A stretch of 64,000 bases of DNA from Lentisphaera marina (GTDB lineage Bacteria > Verrucomicrobiota > Lentisphaeria > Lentisphaerales > Lentisphaeraceae), in the NCBI RefSeq assembly GCF_028745505.1, contig NZ_JAQZZL010000001.1, forward strand, positions 2,415,818 through 2,479,817, read 5' to 3'. This document shows, piece by piece, positions 35,571 through 46,100 of the stretch. Below the pieces are notes generated by a model, which was not told the DNA's origin, searched no databases, and was given only the letters and a program-made list of their open reading frames with translations. Numbering within the stretch: the first letter of the stretch is position 1; every line of letters starts with the position of its first letter. The position numbers and the translations under genes are program-made.

Positions 35571-36710
35571 ATGAAAAAAGTAGCCGTCATATTAAACCTC
35601 AATAAGCAGTACGATCGTTCAATCGTCAGCGGTATAGCTCGTTTTGCGAAAGAACTCAATGAGTGGTCTTTGCACATAGAAGATGAACCCCAAAGAAAAA
35701 TCCCTGATTTCACTAGCTGGAATGGTGATGGCATCATTGCAGACCTAGATGATATGACCGTTTACGAAACGATTATCAAGCAAAACATCCCCATCGTTGG
35801 ACTTGGCGGAGGCTACTTAAATACTTCTGAAAAGATCCCTTATGTCTATACTGACAACAAGGCAATCGCCGAACTTGCCGCAGAACATTTATACAACTGC
35901 GTCTTTAGAAATTTAGCCTTTTGCAATATTTTGCCGAGTGCCATGAATGGCTGGGCAGAAGAACGCTCGGAGGCCTTTAATAAGTTTGCTCAAATAAATA
36001 AATGTCGTATTTCTACATTTGAACAGAGTCAAAATGAGCCTCGGGAACAAGTCATGCAATCATTAGTCCAATGGTTAAAAAATCTGCCAAAGCCCTGTGG
36101 CTTGATGGCCGCAAATGACTCAAGGGCAAGAATGGTTCTGGAAGCCTGTCGCAGGGCTAACTTAAAAGTACCTATGGATATTGCCGTTGTCGGTGTAGAT
36201 GATGATCCACTCATGTGCGAACTTTCTTCACCGCCTTTAAGCAGTGTCATTCAAGGTACAGATCAACTTGGGTATGAGGCCTCAAAATTGCTTCATCAGA
36301 TGATGCAGGGCAAAGCCGTTTCCAGCAAAGTTATTTCCCCTGGCGGTTTGAGTATTCGTCAGTCATCCGACATTATCGCCATTGATGACCCCATCATTTC
36401 TACTGCTCTAAGTTTTATCAGTCAGAATGCATGCAGTGGTATTCGAGTTGATGATGTGGCCCGCAAACTGGAAATCAGCCGCTCGAACCTTGAAAAAAGG
36501 TTTAAGACATCTTTAGATCAAACTGTGCATGAAAGGATAAATGATTTTAAAATAAAAAAGGCCAAAGATTTACTTATTGGCACTCAGCTTTCAATTAATG
36601 AAATTGCTTTCAAAACAGGCTTTAATACCGTTCAGTACATGAGCAAAGTCATTAAAGATAACTGCGGCAAAAGCCCTAAAGAAATTCGCCTCAAGCATTC
36701 GCCTAGATAA
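35571..36710 (+). CDS. XylR-like regulator (LacI-type sugar-binding domain plus AraC HTH)
   Basis: 379 residues from the ATG at 35571; a TTG at 35556 is a less likely start. The first about 270 residues are a periplasmic-binding-protein-like sensor (Y-D-R-S-I-V-S-G-I-A-R-F, then A-V-V-G-V-D-D-D-P-L-M-C). The last about 100 residues are an AraC-type double helix-turn-helix (V-D-D-V-A-R-K-L-E-I-S-R-S-N-L-E-K-R-F and S-I-N-E-I-A-F-K-T-G-F). The architecture is that of XylR from xylose systems. It follows the DUF1080 genes by about 60 bases and probably senses a sugar released by them. Confidence 0.9.
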   Translation: MKKVAVILNLNKQYDRSIVSGIARFAKELNEWSLHIEDEPQRKIPDFTSWNGDGIIADLDDMTVYETIIKQNIPIVGLGGGYLNTSEKIPYVYTDNKAIAELAAEHLYNCVFRNLAFCNILPSAMNGWAEERSEAFNKFAQINKCRISTFEQSQNEPREQVMQSLVQWLKNLPKPCGLMAANDSRARMVLEACRRANLKVPMDIAVVGVDDDPLMCELSSPPLSSVIQGTDQLGYEASKLLHQMMQGKAVSSKVISPGGLSIRQSSDIIAIDDPIISTALSFISQNACSGIRVDDVARKLEISRSNLEKRFKTSLDQTVHERINDFKIKKAKDLLIGTQLSINEIAFKTGFNTVQYMSKVIKDNCGKSPKEIRLKHSPR

Positions 36711-36742
36711 GGCTCACTGAAAAATCAAGAATTCAGTAAGCC
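36711..36742. terminator. Candidate bidirectional terminator
   Basis: GGCTCACTGAA (36711-36721) pairs with TTCAGTAAGCC (36732-36742) with one mismatch over 11 bases, leaving a 10-base loop. It begins right after the XylR-like stop and lies between two convergent genes. AT-rich sequence follows, though no long T-run. Confidence 0.5.
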
Positions 36743-36753
36743 CTATCACTTTA

Positions 36754-37551
36754 TTAAGCATCAACATTGCGGAAGTCTATGGAATTGTGGCTGTGATCAA
36801 AGCCCATAGCTCTTTCTTCTTTTACCGTTTCTTTTGCTCTGTGTGCCAGTACATAAGTCTTTCTATACTGATTCGAAACATTGCCTCCCGAACCGTGAAC
36901 GATCCATTCGTCGTGAACTGTAATTGAACCTCGTTCGACCTCGACAAATACAGGTTGGGAACCCTCCGGCAAGTCAAGTGTCAAAGTATGAGAGTTATCA
37001 TCCTTTGTCGAATGTTTAATTAATTCTTTGGCTTTACCAGATCCAGGAATAAATCCGATGCAACCATTTTGACGTTTCGATGGAGTGATTGCCAGGCAAC
37101 ATGTCGTGGTACGTGTGTCTTTGGTAAGCGGCCAGTAGCCCATATCCTGATGCATCGCAAAAGATGCTTTTGCTTTACCAGGCTTCTTAGTCAAAAACTG
37201 ATCATAGTCTTTGACCATATCATCACCCAGTAATTGACGAGAAATCTGTGTGGCTAATTTTTCAAAGATATTACCCGCAAACTCCGGATGATATTTAGTG
37301 GGAAGCATAGCATTAATGAGTGCATAATCCTCGAAGTCTGTAGAAAAATCCTGTGACATATCACAAAAGTCCTTGCCCATCTCTTTTACACAATCAAGCT
37401 TACGGTCTTTAAACGCATCGTAGACCTGCTCTATAGACTCAAGTTCTTCTTCATTAAGAACTTGACCCAGCTTTACATAACCATTTTCAAGAAAAAAACC
37501 TTTATCTTCTTGAGAGACAAAATAGTTTTGACCATTTCTATACGATTTCAT
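36754..37551 (-). CDS. Phytanoyl-CoA dioxygenase (PhyH) family protein
   Basis: 265 residues from the ATG at 37551, which has AGAGGT six bases upstream; an upstream frame to 37596 lacks such a site. It has the Fe(II)/2-oxoglutarate signature H134-Q-D136 (F-A-M-H-Q-D-M-G-Y-W), the distal His in W-I-V-H-G-S-G-G-N, and an Arg shortly after (N-Q-Y-R-K-T-Y). Family members hydroxylate small molecules or lipids in the cytoplasm. It converges on the XylR-like gene. Whether it belongs to the same pathway is unknown. Confidence 0.87.
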   Translation of the reverse strand: MKSYRNGQNYFVSQEDKGFFLENGYVKLGQVLNEEELESIEQVYDAFKDRKLDCVKEMGKDFCDMSQDFSTDFEDYALINAMLPTKYHPEFAGNIFEKLATQISRQLLGDDMVKDYDQFLTKKPGKAKASFAMHQDMGYWPLTKDTRTTTCCLAITPSKRQNGCIGFIPGSGKAKELIKHSTKDDNSHTLTLDLPEGSQPVFVEVERGSITVHDEWIVHGSGGNVSNQYRKTYVLAHRAKETVKEERAMGFDHSHNSIDFRNVDA

Positions 37552-37665
37552 TGGTGACCTCTTTAATTTTTTCACTATCTTAGCGTAAATAGCCACCCAA
37601 GGAAATAACTGGATTTTGTTATTTATTTACAAAATTTAATAATCAATTCGCACCACAATTATCAC

Positions 37666-37911
37666 TAGGTCGGACCTACGGCCCTTAATTTTTATTAGCA
37701 ATGCATTTCGTGGGGCTGCACCCCACGCTGAGATAGGTCGGGCACCACATTATGTGACTTAATCAGTACTAGGACTGGAAGCTCGACCTATTTTAGCATG
37801 CTCCGTCAGCTTAGTTAATTAAACCTATTGCTTACGCCTTTGGTTTGAGCAGCATAGGTTTAAGTGACTAAAAATCCATAAACATCTTCTAAGGACCGTA
37901 GGTCCGACCTA
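37666..37911. repeat. Inverted-repeat (MITE-like) element of about 246 bp
   Basis: The ends at 37666-37686 and 37891-37911 are 21-bp inverted repeats with one mismatch, built on GGTCGGACCTACGGCC. Inside lie a GTGGGGCTGCACCCCAC hairpin and a long dyad whose arms TTAGTTAATTAAACCTAT and ATAGGTTTAAGTGACTAA pair with two mismatches. No open frame is present. The right half recurs at about 19513-19635, and single units recur at the left edge. No target duplication is evident. The rest of the gap to 38055 has nothing recognised. Confidence 0.7.
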
Positions 37912-38055
37912 ATAACAATTCAAAATTGATCATTCCCTGAGTGTATCTCATAACAAAGATGTCACAACTGTATTTCTCATGACAATTATAAGTAAATTAA
38001 ATACCCTGGTAATAACAATTCAACTCTTGATTTATTGCGAAACTTATGGAGTAAA

Positions 38056-38385
38056 ATGAAAACAAAAGAAAATTTACAATCAGTCAACATGGATACTGAT
38101 ACTTACATCAAGAACCCAAAGCTTTCATCACCAAAAAAAGCTTTTTGGAAGCACCTTTTTTTAGCCATACTTCTAGTCATTTTAGGATTTAATATTATTC
38201 ACCTAGTTAAGATGTTAGAATCTGATTACTCCGGCCCAAAATATGCAAACATACTCATTGCGATACTTTTGTTACTCAACCATGTAGCTTATCAATATAC
38301 ACAAAAAGGGGTTTTGAGCACAACTATGAAAACATTATCTACTCTGTGGCTTATAGGCGTTTTCTATTATTTATTCGCAATATGA
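38056..38385 (+). CDS. Small membrane protein of unknown function
   Basis: 109 residues from the ATG at 38056, which is preceded by GGAG; a longer frame starts at TTG 38035. About 35 polar residues precede two to three hydrophobic segments (H-L-F-L-A-I-L-L-V-I-L-G-F-N-I-I, then I-L-I-A-I-L-L-L-L-N-H-V-A, then L-W-L-I-G-V-F-Y-Y-L-F). I recognise no family. It stands alone between a repeat element and another small gene. Confidence 0.55.
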   Translation: MKTKENLQSVNMDTDTYIKNPKLSSPKKAFWKHLFLAILLVILGFNIIHLVKMLESDYSGPKYANILIAILLLLNHVAYQYTQKGVLSTTMKTLSTLWLIGVFYYLFAI

Positions 38386-38554
38386 CAAAATAAGAGTGCA
38401 AAATAAAATCAAAGTTCATCTCTGAAGGCTCACAAATAGACACGCTCCTGTAAAGATTATTTTAGCTTGCTCCGTGTTTAAGGAACATAATGATAACACT
38501 CATCATAATTTCTTTTTAATAAGCTTTACCACATAATTTCTAAGTAGATCATTT

Positions 38555-38932
38555 ATGAACAAAACGAAAAACAAAAACAGCAACGGAGCCTTGAAAGGTC
38601 TTCTCGCACTCGGCTTCCTCCTTCAAGCACCCAATCTAGTCCGAGCAGATTCCGGCTGGCATGAAGAAGCCTTCCCCACAACTATTTCCTATGCAAACAT
38701 GTCGTCAAAAGAGCGTAATGAAGCCGGCTTCCTTGCCGCTTTAAACAGTGAAACACTTTCCGCTAACAAAAGCTGGAACTACGACATCAAAGAAGCTGGA
38801 GACTACCAACTCGCCACCAGCTGGATTGAGGTTTTATCCAAGGGTGAAGTTAAAGTCACCATGAGTATTAATGGGAAAGTCGTCAAAACTCTTAAAGCAG
38901 CAGATGGAACTGCAATCATTAATCCGTTTTGA
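38555..38932 (+). CDS. Exported protein fragment, beta-sandwich-like
   Basis: 125 residues with a signal peptide (basic N-terminus, L-K-G-L-L-A-L-G-F-L-L-Q-A, cleavage near R-A-D). The middle, N-Y-D-I-K-E-A-G-D-Y-Q-L-A-T-S-W, resembles the start of a carbohydrate-binding-type beta-sandwich. At the stop lies a run of four T (38927-38930). With one T fewer the frame continues P-F-D-A-L-P-I-L-N to a TAG at 38994, so the true end may be there. It looks like the N-terminal remnant of a longer protein. Function unknown. Confidence 0.5.
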   Translation: MNKTKNKNSNGALKGLLALGFLLQAPNLVRADSGWHEEAFPTTISYANMSSKERNEAGFLAALNSETLSANKSWNYDIKEAGDYQLATSWIEVLSKGEVKVTMSINGKVVKTLKAADGTAIINPF

Positions 38933-39117
38933 TGCTCTTCCTATTTTGAATAGTTCATCAATCCCTGAATCTGAAAGGTACTTTGCTATTTCTTAGCAAA
39001 TACCACTTTGTAGCTATGGCTAAATTATCCCTCCGAGAATTCATTCGAGTCTTCTCGCTAATTGACTCAAATTCTTACTAAATTATTATCACCACTTGCT
39101 TCATCTCCATTCAATTT

Positions 39118-39786
39118 TCAAATTCCCTTGCAACTTAAAAATTTATCTGTAAAAATATACAATTCTGAATTCTTTTCTAATTTATCCTTTAGTTGACCAG
39201 AATCATCAATGCTGTAAGCATAAATGGTATCTTTAAAGAATGCCGCCACAAATAAAGTCTTTTTATCAGGACTTAAAGTCATGCCATTAGGTTTAAAATT
39301 AAGAGCCAGAGCCTTGCTGCGCTTTTTACTCTTGCCATCCAGTCGCCAAACACTATTGGTTTTTGGGTCACTGTAAAATAGGGTTCCATCATCCAAGACC
39401 CCCAGATCGTTTGAATGAGCCCCTACTCCGTGAACTTTTACTTCCCAAGTTGATATATTCCAGGATCCAATGCCGTCGCGACCACAGCCATAGAGCCGAC
39501 CATCGGGCCCGAAGGCGATCCCATTGGCGACACCCGTATCAGCTACTACAAGAGTATTTTTATTACTGTTTCGATCAATTTTAAAAAGTTGGCTGCGCGG
39601 AACATCGGTAAAATAAAAATTTTCCTCCGAATCCCAGGCCATGTCTTCAGCAACATGATGATCCTTGGATAAGGTCTCCCACTTGGAATTTTTAGCAAAG
39701 ACAAGATCCTCCGCTCCCCAAAGGAAAGAAGACAAAAAAAGAACTGTGAGGGTAAAAACAACTTTTGCGTACATATACTTTCTCAT
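39118..39786 (-). CDS. SMP-30/gluconolactonase-like beta-propeller protein, C-terminally truncated
   Basis: About 222 residues from the ATG at 39786, which starts a signal peptide (MRKYMYAKVVFTLTVLFLSS). Propeller blades are visible: A-E-D-M-A-W-D-S-E-E-N-F-Y-F-T-D-V, then V-A-N-G-I-A-F-G-P-D-G-R-L-Y-G-C, then K-P-N-G-M-T-L-S-P-D-K-K-T-L-F-V-A. SMP-30 relatives hydrolyse sugar lactones and usually have 280 or more residues, so at least one blade is missing. The frame ends F-L-S-C-K-G-I shortly before the end of the convergent fragment gene. Probably a decayed gene. Confidence 0.7.
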   Translation of the reverse strand: MRKYMYAKVVFTLTVLFLSSFLWGAEDLVFAKNSKWETLSKDHHVAEDMAWDSEENFYFTDVPRSQLFKIDRNSNKNTLVVADTGVANGIAFGPDGRLYGCGRDGIGSWNISTWEVKVHGVGAHSNDLGVLDDGTLFYSDPKTNSVWRLDGKSKKRSKALALNFKPNGMTLSPDKKTLFVAAFFKDTIYAYSIDDSGQLKDKLEKNSELYIFTDKFLSCKGI

Positions 39787-40141
39787 AAATAAATAATTGA
39801 TTAACATAAATATTCGCTTAGAGCTTAATATGTACATGAGTCTACATATTACCCGAGATAATTTGTTTTTATCGTATTAAGTAGGGCATGAAATGACAGA
39901 AACTGAGTGATTTTGTGGATTTTAAGCAAAATTATAATCACAATTTTTGGAGTGATCAATGAGCTCCGAATACAACTAGAACTCATTATGGTAGCTCAAG
40001 CGCTAGTATATGGTCCCCCCTTCTTTTTAGAAAAAAACTTTAAAAGGTTTGGTCCTTAAGAAAAAAATATCATTTTTAATGAAAAGTCATGTAATAAAAT
40101 GATGATTGGAGCGTCATAAGTAAAAAATAGGAATTTAAATT
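39787..40141. other. Divergent AT-rich gap without recognisable gene
   Basis: This 355-base gap lies between two divergent genes. It holds a C-run (GGTCCCCCCTTC near 40014), poly-A tracts and a T-rich stretch, but no open frame, RNA or clear dyad. The promoters of both neighbours should lie here; I cannot place them. Confidence 0.4.
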
Positions 40142-43100
40142 ATGTGGCGATTTTTGCTTTTGCTTGTCTTGGTATATCCAGTCTATGCAGCTGATTTGAT
40201 TAAAGAAGCTAATAAACTTCATCAACAAAAGAACTACCGGGAAGCCTTTGAGAAATATAAAGAATTTTATTCCGGTAAAGAGATTAATTGGCAACAGAAT
40301 GATCATAGCTTGTCTGAACTTAATAAGTGCCTGCAAAATTTTAACAAGCAAGAATTACTGGACCCACTTTTAGATACAATTTTAGAAAATTATCCAAATG
40401 ACCCAATCGCTTTAAAACAAGTTGCCAATGCTCTTTACAAGGCAGGCCATCAGTTCATTAAAATTGATAATAAAATCATTCGTAGCCAATGGACTTGGCA
40501 AAGAAATACTGAACAATTAAATGGTACTGAACGAAATCGTAGCAGAGCCTTAGCTCTAATCCTCCAGGCCATAGATATCAACGATGATGAAAAACTACAC
40601 AAAGACCTTCTACGAACAGCCATCGACATCCTTATGATGAATAGACACATAGGACAATCTTGGCGTTTGCAGTATTTAACTGACTTAAATACTCCAGCTG
40701 ACTACGGACCCGGCCGTTATTCAAATGACACTAGCGGCGCCCCGGTCAATAATGATGGATCTCCAATTTTTTATGAATCTCCAGAGTCTTTAAATCAAGC
40801 CAAGAATGATGGTGAAAGGTGGCGCTGGCTCTTAACTGAATACAGCAAAGTTTCCGAAGATGATCGTTACGAGCTTGAGAAACGAGCCAAATTATCTTAC
40901 CAGCAATTTGGCGTACAGACAATCCGAAGCTACTCTCGGTATTCCATGCAAGGGGAAAGCCAATTAAAATTTGTCGAGCAATTGAAAACGCTTTCAGATG
41001 ATGAAACTATTGCTTATTTAGCGACAGGCATTCAGAGGTTTAAGCTTCCTGATGAGCACAATTTTTTAAAGATATGGCACAAGCTCAAAGAGCGGAATCA
41101 TCTACTAAGTCAAAATTTAGCTGAAGCGTATCTCAATCGCATGCAGTACCAAAAAGCTCTTCAGCACTATAAACAACTCTATAAAATGGAACAAGGAAAA
41201 TGGATCTTAGAGCGCATTAAACATATTGAAGCTCCAACTGGAGAGTTTTTAGAGAGTTCCGTACAACTACCAGGCAAAGCTGAACTAAAATACAAGTTTC
41301 GCAATAGTAAAGAAATCACCTTAAAAGCTCGAGAAGTTAAAATTGATTCATTAATTAAGGCTTATCAAAGCGACATTGAAGCTAACCCAATCCAACTTAC
41401 TTATCGTCATCATCACCATAATCTTGGCCATGAACTAATTAATGGATCTGCAAAAAAATTCCTAGGCGAGGAAAAAGCCTCTTGGGAATTAAAGCTGGAA
41501 CCAAGAGAAAATCACTTCGATAAGATTATCACTATCAACTTACCATTACAAAAGACCGGAGTTTATCTCATTGAAGCGAAGAATGAAAAGGGCCAAATCG
41601 CGCGTTCTCTTGTATGGTTAAGTGACAGCGTCATTAGCAAAAAAGCGATTGATAAGGCACAGCTTTATATGTTTAGCGATAGTTTAACTGGTGAGCCTTT
41701 AAAGAATGTCAATGTAGAATTCTTTGCTTACAGAAAGGAATGGATCGACCATAGAAAATTGAATCAACTCAGTAAGAGATATTATAATTATCACAGCTTT
41801 AAATTCACCAAAAAAACTGATGAAAATGGTTGGATTAATATTGGTTCAGACATCATTAAACGCGATGGTAAAAACTGGCAAATCTCTTGCCAAATCAAAG
41901 ATCAAAATCGTTTTGGGCTCAGCAATTATCAATCTCTATGGTTGGGTCATTATCCAAAAACTTTATACAGCCAAAACAAAACCTATGTGATTACCGACCG
42001 CCCTGTTTATAAACCGGCTCAAAAAATTCACTTTTCAGCTTGGAGTGCTTATGTCGACTACAAGAACCCTAAACTAATAAGGAATTCATCCACAACAGTT
42101 CGGATTCACAATCCTAAAGGAGAAAAAGTTTACGACAAAAAACATAAATACGATGAACATGGAAGTTTAACTGGAGAATTTGAACTCCCTGCAGAAGCAA
42201 TGCTTGGAAACTGGTCCATCCGCATCCATCATGCTTACCAAAAGTTTAGGGTAGAAGAATATAAAAAACCAGAATTCGAAGTCAAAGTCAAAGTTCCCGA
42301 AGGAACCATTCTTTTAGGTGACAAAATTCCACTTGAAATCAGCGCGGATTATTACTTTGGCGGAGCGGTAAAAAATGCTAAGGCCAAAGTTAAAGTCACT
42401 CGTAAGAACTTTGATTTAAGATGGTTCCCCTATAGCCCATGGGATTGGTTTTATGGCAATGGTTATTGGTGGTTTAGCCCGGAGTATAATTGGTATCCAG
42501 GCTGGGATAATTGGGCTTGTAAGCGCCCTATCTATTCATGGTATAGAAATTATCATCAAACACCAGAATTAGTTGCATCAATGGAACTAAAAACGGATGC
42601 CAACGGCAAAATAAAAACTACCATTGATACAGCAATGGCAAAGATTCTTCATGGCGATAAGGATCATCAATACTCAATTGAAGTAGAAGTCACTGATGAT
42701 TCCCGAAGAACTATTATGGCAAATTCTACTATTCCGGTAACCCGAGAAGCCTTTAAAGTGTACTCATGGCTTGATAAAGGATATTATTTCGAGGGCGATA
42801 AGATTGTGGCTTCATTCCGCTCTCAAAATGCCAGTCAAAAAGCCATTGATGGGAAAGCTAAATTTAAGCTTTACAAAATTACCTATAAAGATGGTGAAGC
42901 CCAGGAAAAAGTCATATTTGAGCAGGATGGAGAAGTTAAAAATGGCAATTACTCAATTGATTTAACAGCTCAGAAAGCTGGGCAGTACCGCGCGAGTTTA
43001 CTTCTTGATAATGGTAACCATCAAGCTGAAGGATCTACAATCTTCTACTGCCATGGCAAAGAGGTACCGGTAGACTCAGTGAAATTTAACAAACTCGAAC

Positions 43101-46100
43101 TCATTCTTGATAAAAAAGAATACAAAGCTGGCGAAAGCGCAAAATTAATGATTAATACAGCACGTCGAGATGCTACCGTTTGGCTGTTTTTAAGACCACA
43201 TCACAATGTTTATTCAAAGCCAATCCAAGTAAAATTAGATGGTAAATCAAGCATCTATGAACTGCCTTTAAGTATAGATGATATGCCTAATATCTTTGTA
43301 GAAGCTATGACTATCTATGATGGCCAAGTTCATCACAGTTATAAAGAAATCTTTTTACCTCCTATGGATAAGCAAGTAAAACTTAAGGTCAGTACTGATA
43401 AAAAAGAATACCTACCGGGCGAGGAAGTCAAAATTGATATCCAAGCTAGCGATTTACAAGACAAGGCTATTTCTGGTCTGATTGCCTTAAGCGTCTATGA
43501 TCGAGCGATAGATTACATCGCTGGTTCAGCCAAACTTCCCAATATCAATGAAGTTATGTGGAAATGGCGACGTCATTTTAATCCGGAAACATATACAAGC
43601 CTATCCAAAAACTTTTGGAATCTTTACCTAAACAATGAGAAAAGAATGCGCAATCTCGGACTGTTTGGTGATTACAGTGGTGTTACTTTATTTAGCGGTT
43701 CACTTAATAGAAGAGCAACATCGAGTCGCTCATTTATGTCAGAAAAAAAAGCTAAAGCTTCATCGGATATGAGCTTCGCTGCCGATGTAGAAGCTGTAGC
43801 CGTTTCGGGGGCTTTATCTGATGATGCCTTCGGCGATGATGGATCAAACAGCGAAACCACAGAAGTCAAAGTCAGAACAAAATTTGCTGACTTGGCCTAC
43901 TGGAATGGCAAAGTTTTACTTGATAAAAACGGTCAAGGAAAAATCTCTTTTACAGCACCGGAAAATCTCAGTAGCTGGAAGATTCAATCCTGGTATATCA
44001 ACAAAGATGTGGCTGTTGGCCAGGAGAAATCAGAAATCAAAACCCGTAAAAATGTCATGCTTCGCTTACAAGTGCCACGCTTCCTTATTGAATCAGATGA
44101 AGTGATCATTTCTGCTAACCTTCATAATGAGTTGGATTCAGCCGAAGAATTTGAAGTGACTTTAGAAAACTCAGATGTAGCTAAATTAATTGGTAAAAAT
44201 TCCTTTTCTGTCAAAGTTGAGCCCCATGGTCAAAAGCGCATTGACTGGCGTTTTAAAATCATCAAAGAAGGTGACTTGCAACTTACAGTGAAAGCACTCA
44301 ACAAAAAAGAATCTGATGCGATGCAATTAACTGTGCCCGTTAAAGTCCATGGCATGCAAATTCTCAAAGCTAGAAGTCACTTTATGGAACAATCCAAAAA
44401 TGAGCTGAGCTTTATGATTGATATTCCCAAAAAATTCCGACCAGACAGCACATATTGGCAAATGAATTATTCTCCAAGCGTAGCAGGTGCGATGTTGGAT
44501 GCACTCCCCTACTTGGTCAGTTACCCCTATGGTTGCACCGAACAAACCCTAAACCGCTTCATCCCAACTGCAGTCGTGCAGCAAACTTTAGTGGATCTTG
44601 GTTTCTCACTTGAAGATATTCGCCAAAAAAGAGTCAATTTAAATGCCCAGGAACTCGGTGATCCAAGTGAAAGAGCGCAACGCTGGAAGCAGAAACATAT
44701 TATCGCTTATGACGTCAATGGTGATCCTATTTTTGATGATACACCAGTGTTCTCTGAGGCTTTAGTCCAAGATATGATTCAAGCGGGAATTAACCGCCTC
44801 AATAATATGCAAAACTCTGATGGTGGCTGGGGTTGGTTTTCTGGACATGGAGAACGTTCATACCCTCACACAACTGCAGTCGTCCTTAATGGCCTAAGTT
44901 CACTTAAAAACCAGAATCAAATCTATAAAAACATCTTCAACAATGGTTTAAGGTGGTTACAAAGATACCAAAAGGAACAATTAGATTCTTTAAAATCACA
45001 TCAGAAGGATTCTAAAAAAGGCAAAAGTCATGCGGACAATCTCGATGCATTTATCTTCTATATCTTGACTAAAAACAAGAAATATAATAATGAGATGTAT
45101 AGCTTCTTGATGAAAGACAAGAATCATCTTTCGATACAATCAAAAGCTATCATGGCTCTTTCATGTCAGCTTTTAAAGAAAGAAGATGATATGAATTCAC
45201 TGAAAAGAAATATTGAACAATTTTTAGTGATTGATGAAGAGAATCAAACTGCATACTTAGATATTCAACATCAACATTACTGGTTCTGGTATGGTTCGCA
45301 AACAGAAACTATGGCTTGGTATTTAAAACTGATGACGGCAGTTGATCCTAAAGGAAAAACCGCTGCTTACTTAAGCAAATATCTTATCAATAATCGTCGT
45401 CATGGCTACTACTGGAATTCCACTCGTGACACCGCACTCATCATTGAGGCTTTAGCTGGCTTCATGAAAAAATCGGGCCAATTGGAAAGTGATATGGATC
45501 TTGAAATTTTAGTTGATGATAAAGTGGTCAAAGATATCAAAATCAATCGTGAGAATCTATTCTCTTATGATTCCAAAGTCCTTCTTTCAGGCGAAGAACT
45601 TCAAGGTGGACAAAAGAAAATCACCCTGCGTAAAAAAGGTGATTCGCCACTTTATATCAATGATTACCTCGACTACTTCAGCTTAGAGGACTTTATCAGC
45701 AAGAATGGCTTAGAAGTCAAAATTGAAAGAAGGCTTTACAAACTTATCGAACTTGATGCAGACAAATATGTGAGCACCTCAAAAGGTCATGCTCATCAGC
45801 AAAAAATTGAAAAGTACCAACGCCAATTGATCAACAATAACGATACTGTGCAAAGTGGTGATTTAATTGAAGTTGAGTTGATCATTGAGAGTAAAAACGA
45901 CTATGAATACTTGCTAATCGAAGACGCAAAAGCTGCCGGCATGGAAGCCATCTCTGTTCAGAGTGGTTACAGCAGAGAAAACCCAGGTGTTTATATCGAA
46001 TATCGCAATGACCGAGTTTCAATGTTTACCCAGTTCCTGCGTCGTGGTAAACATAGCTTCCGCTATAAACTGAAAGCCGAAATTCCAGGTAAGTTCTCAG

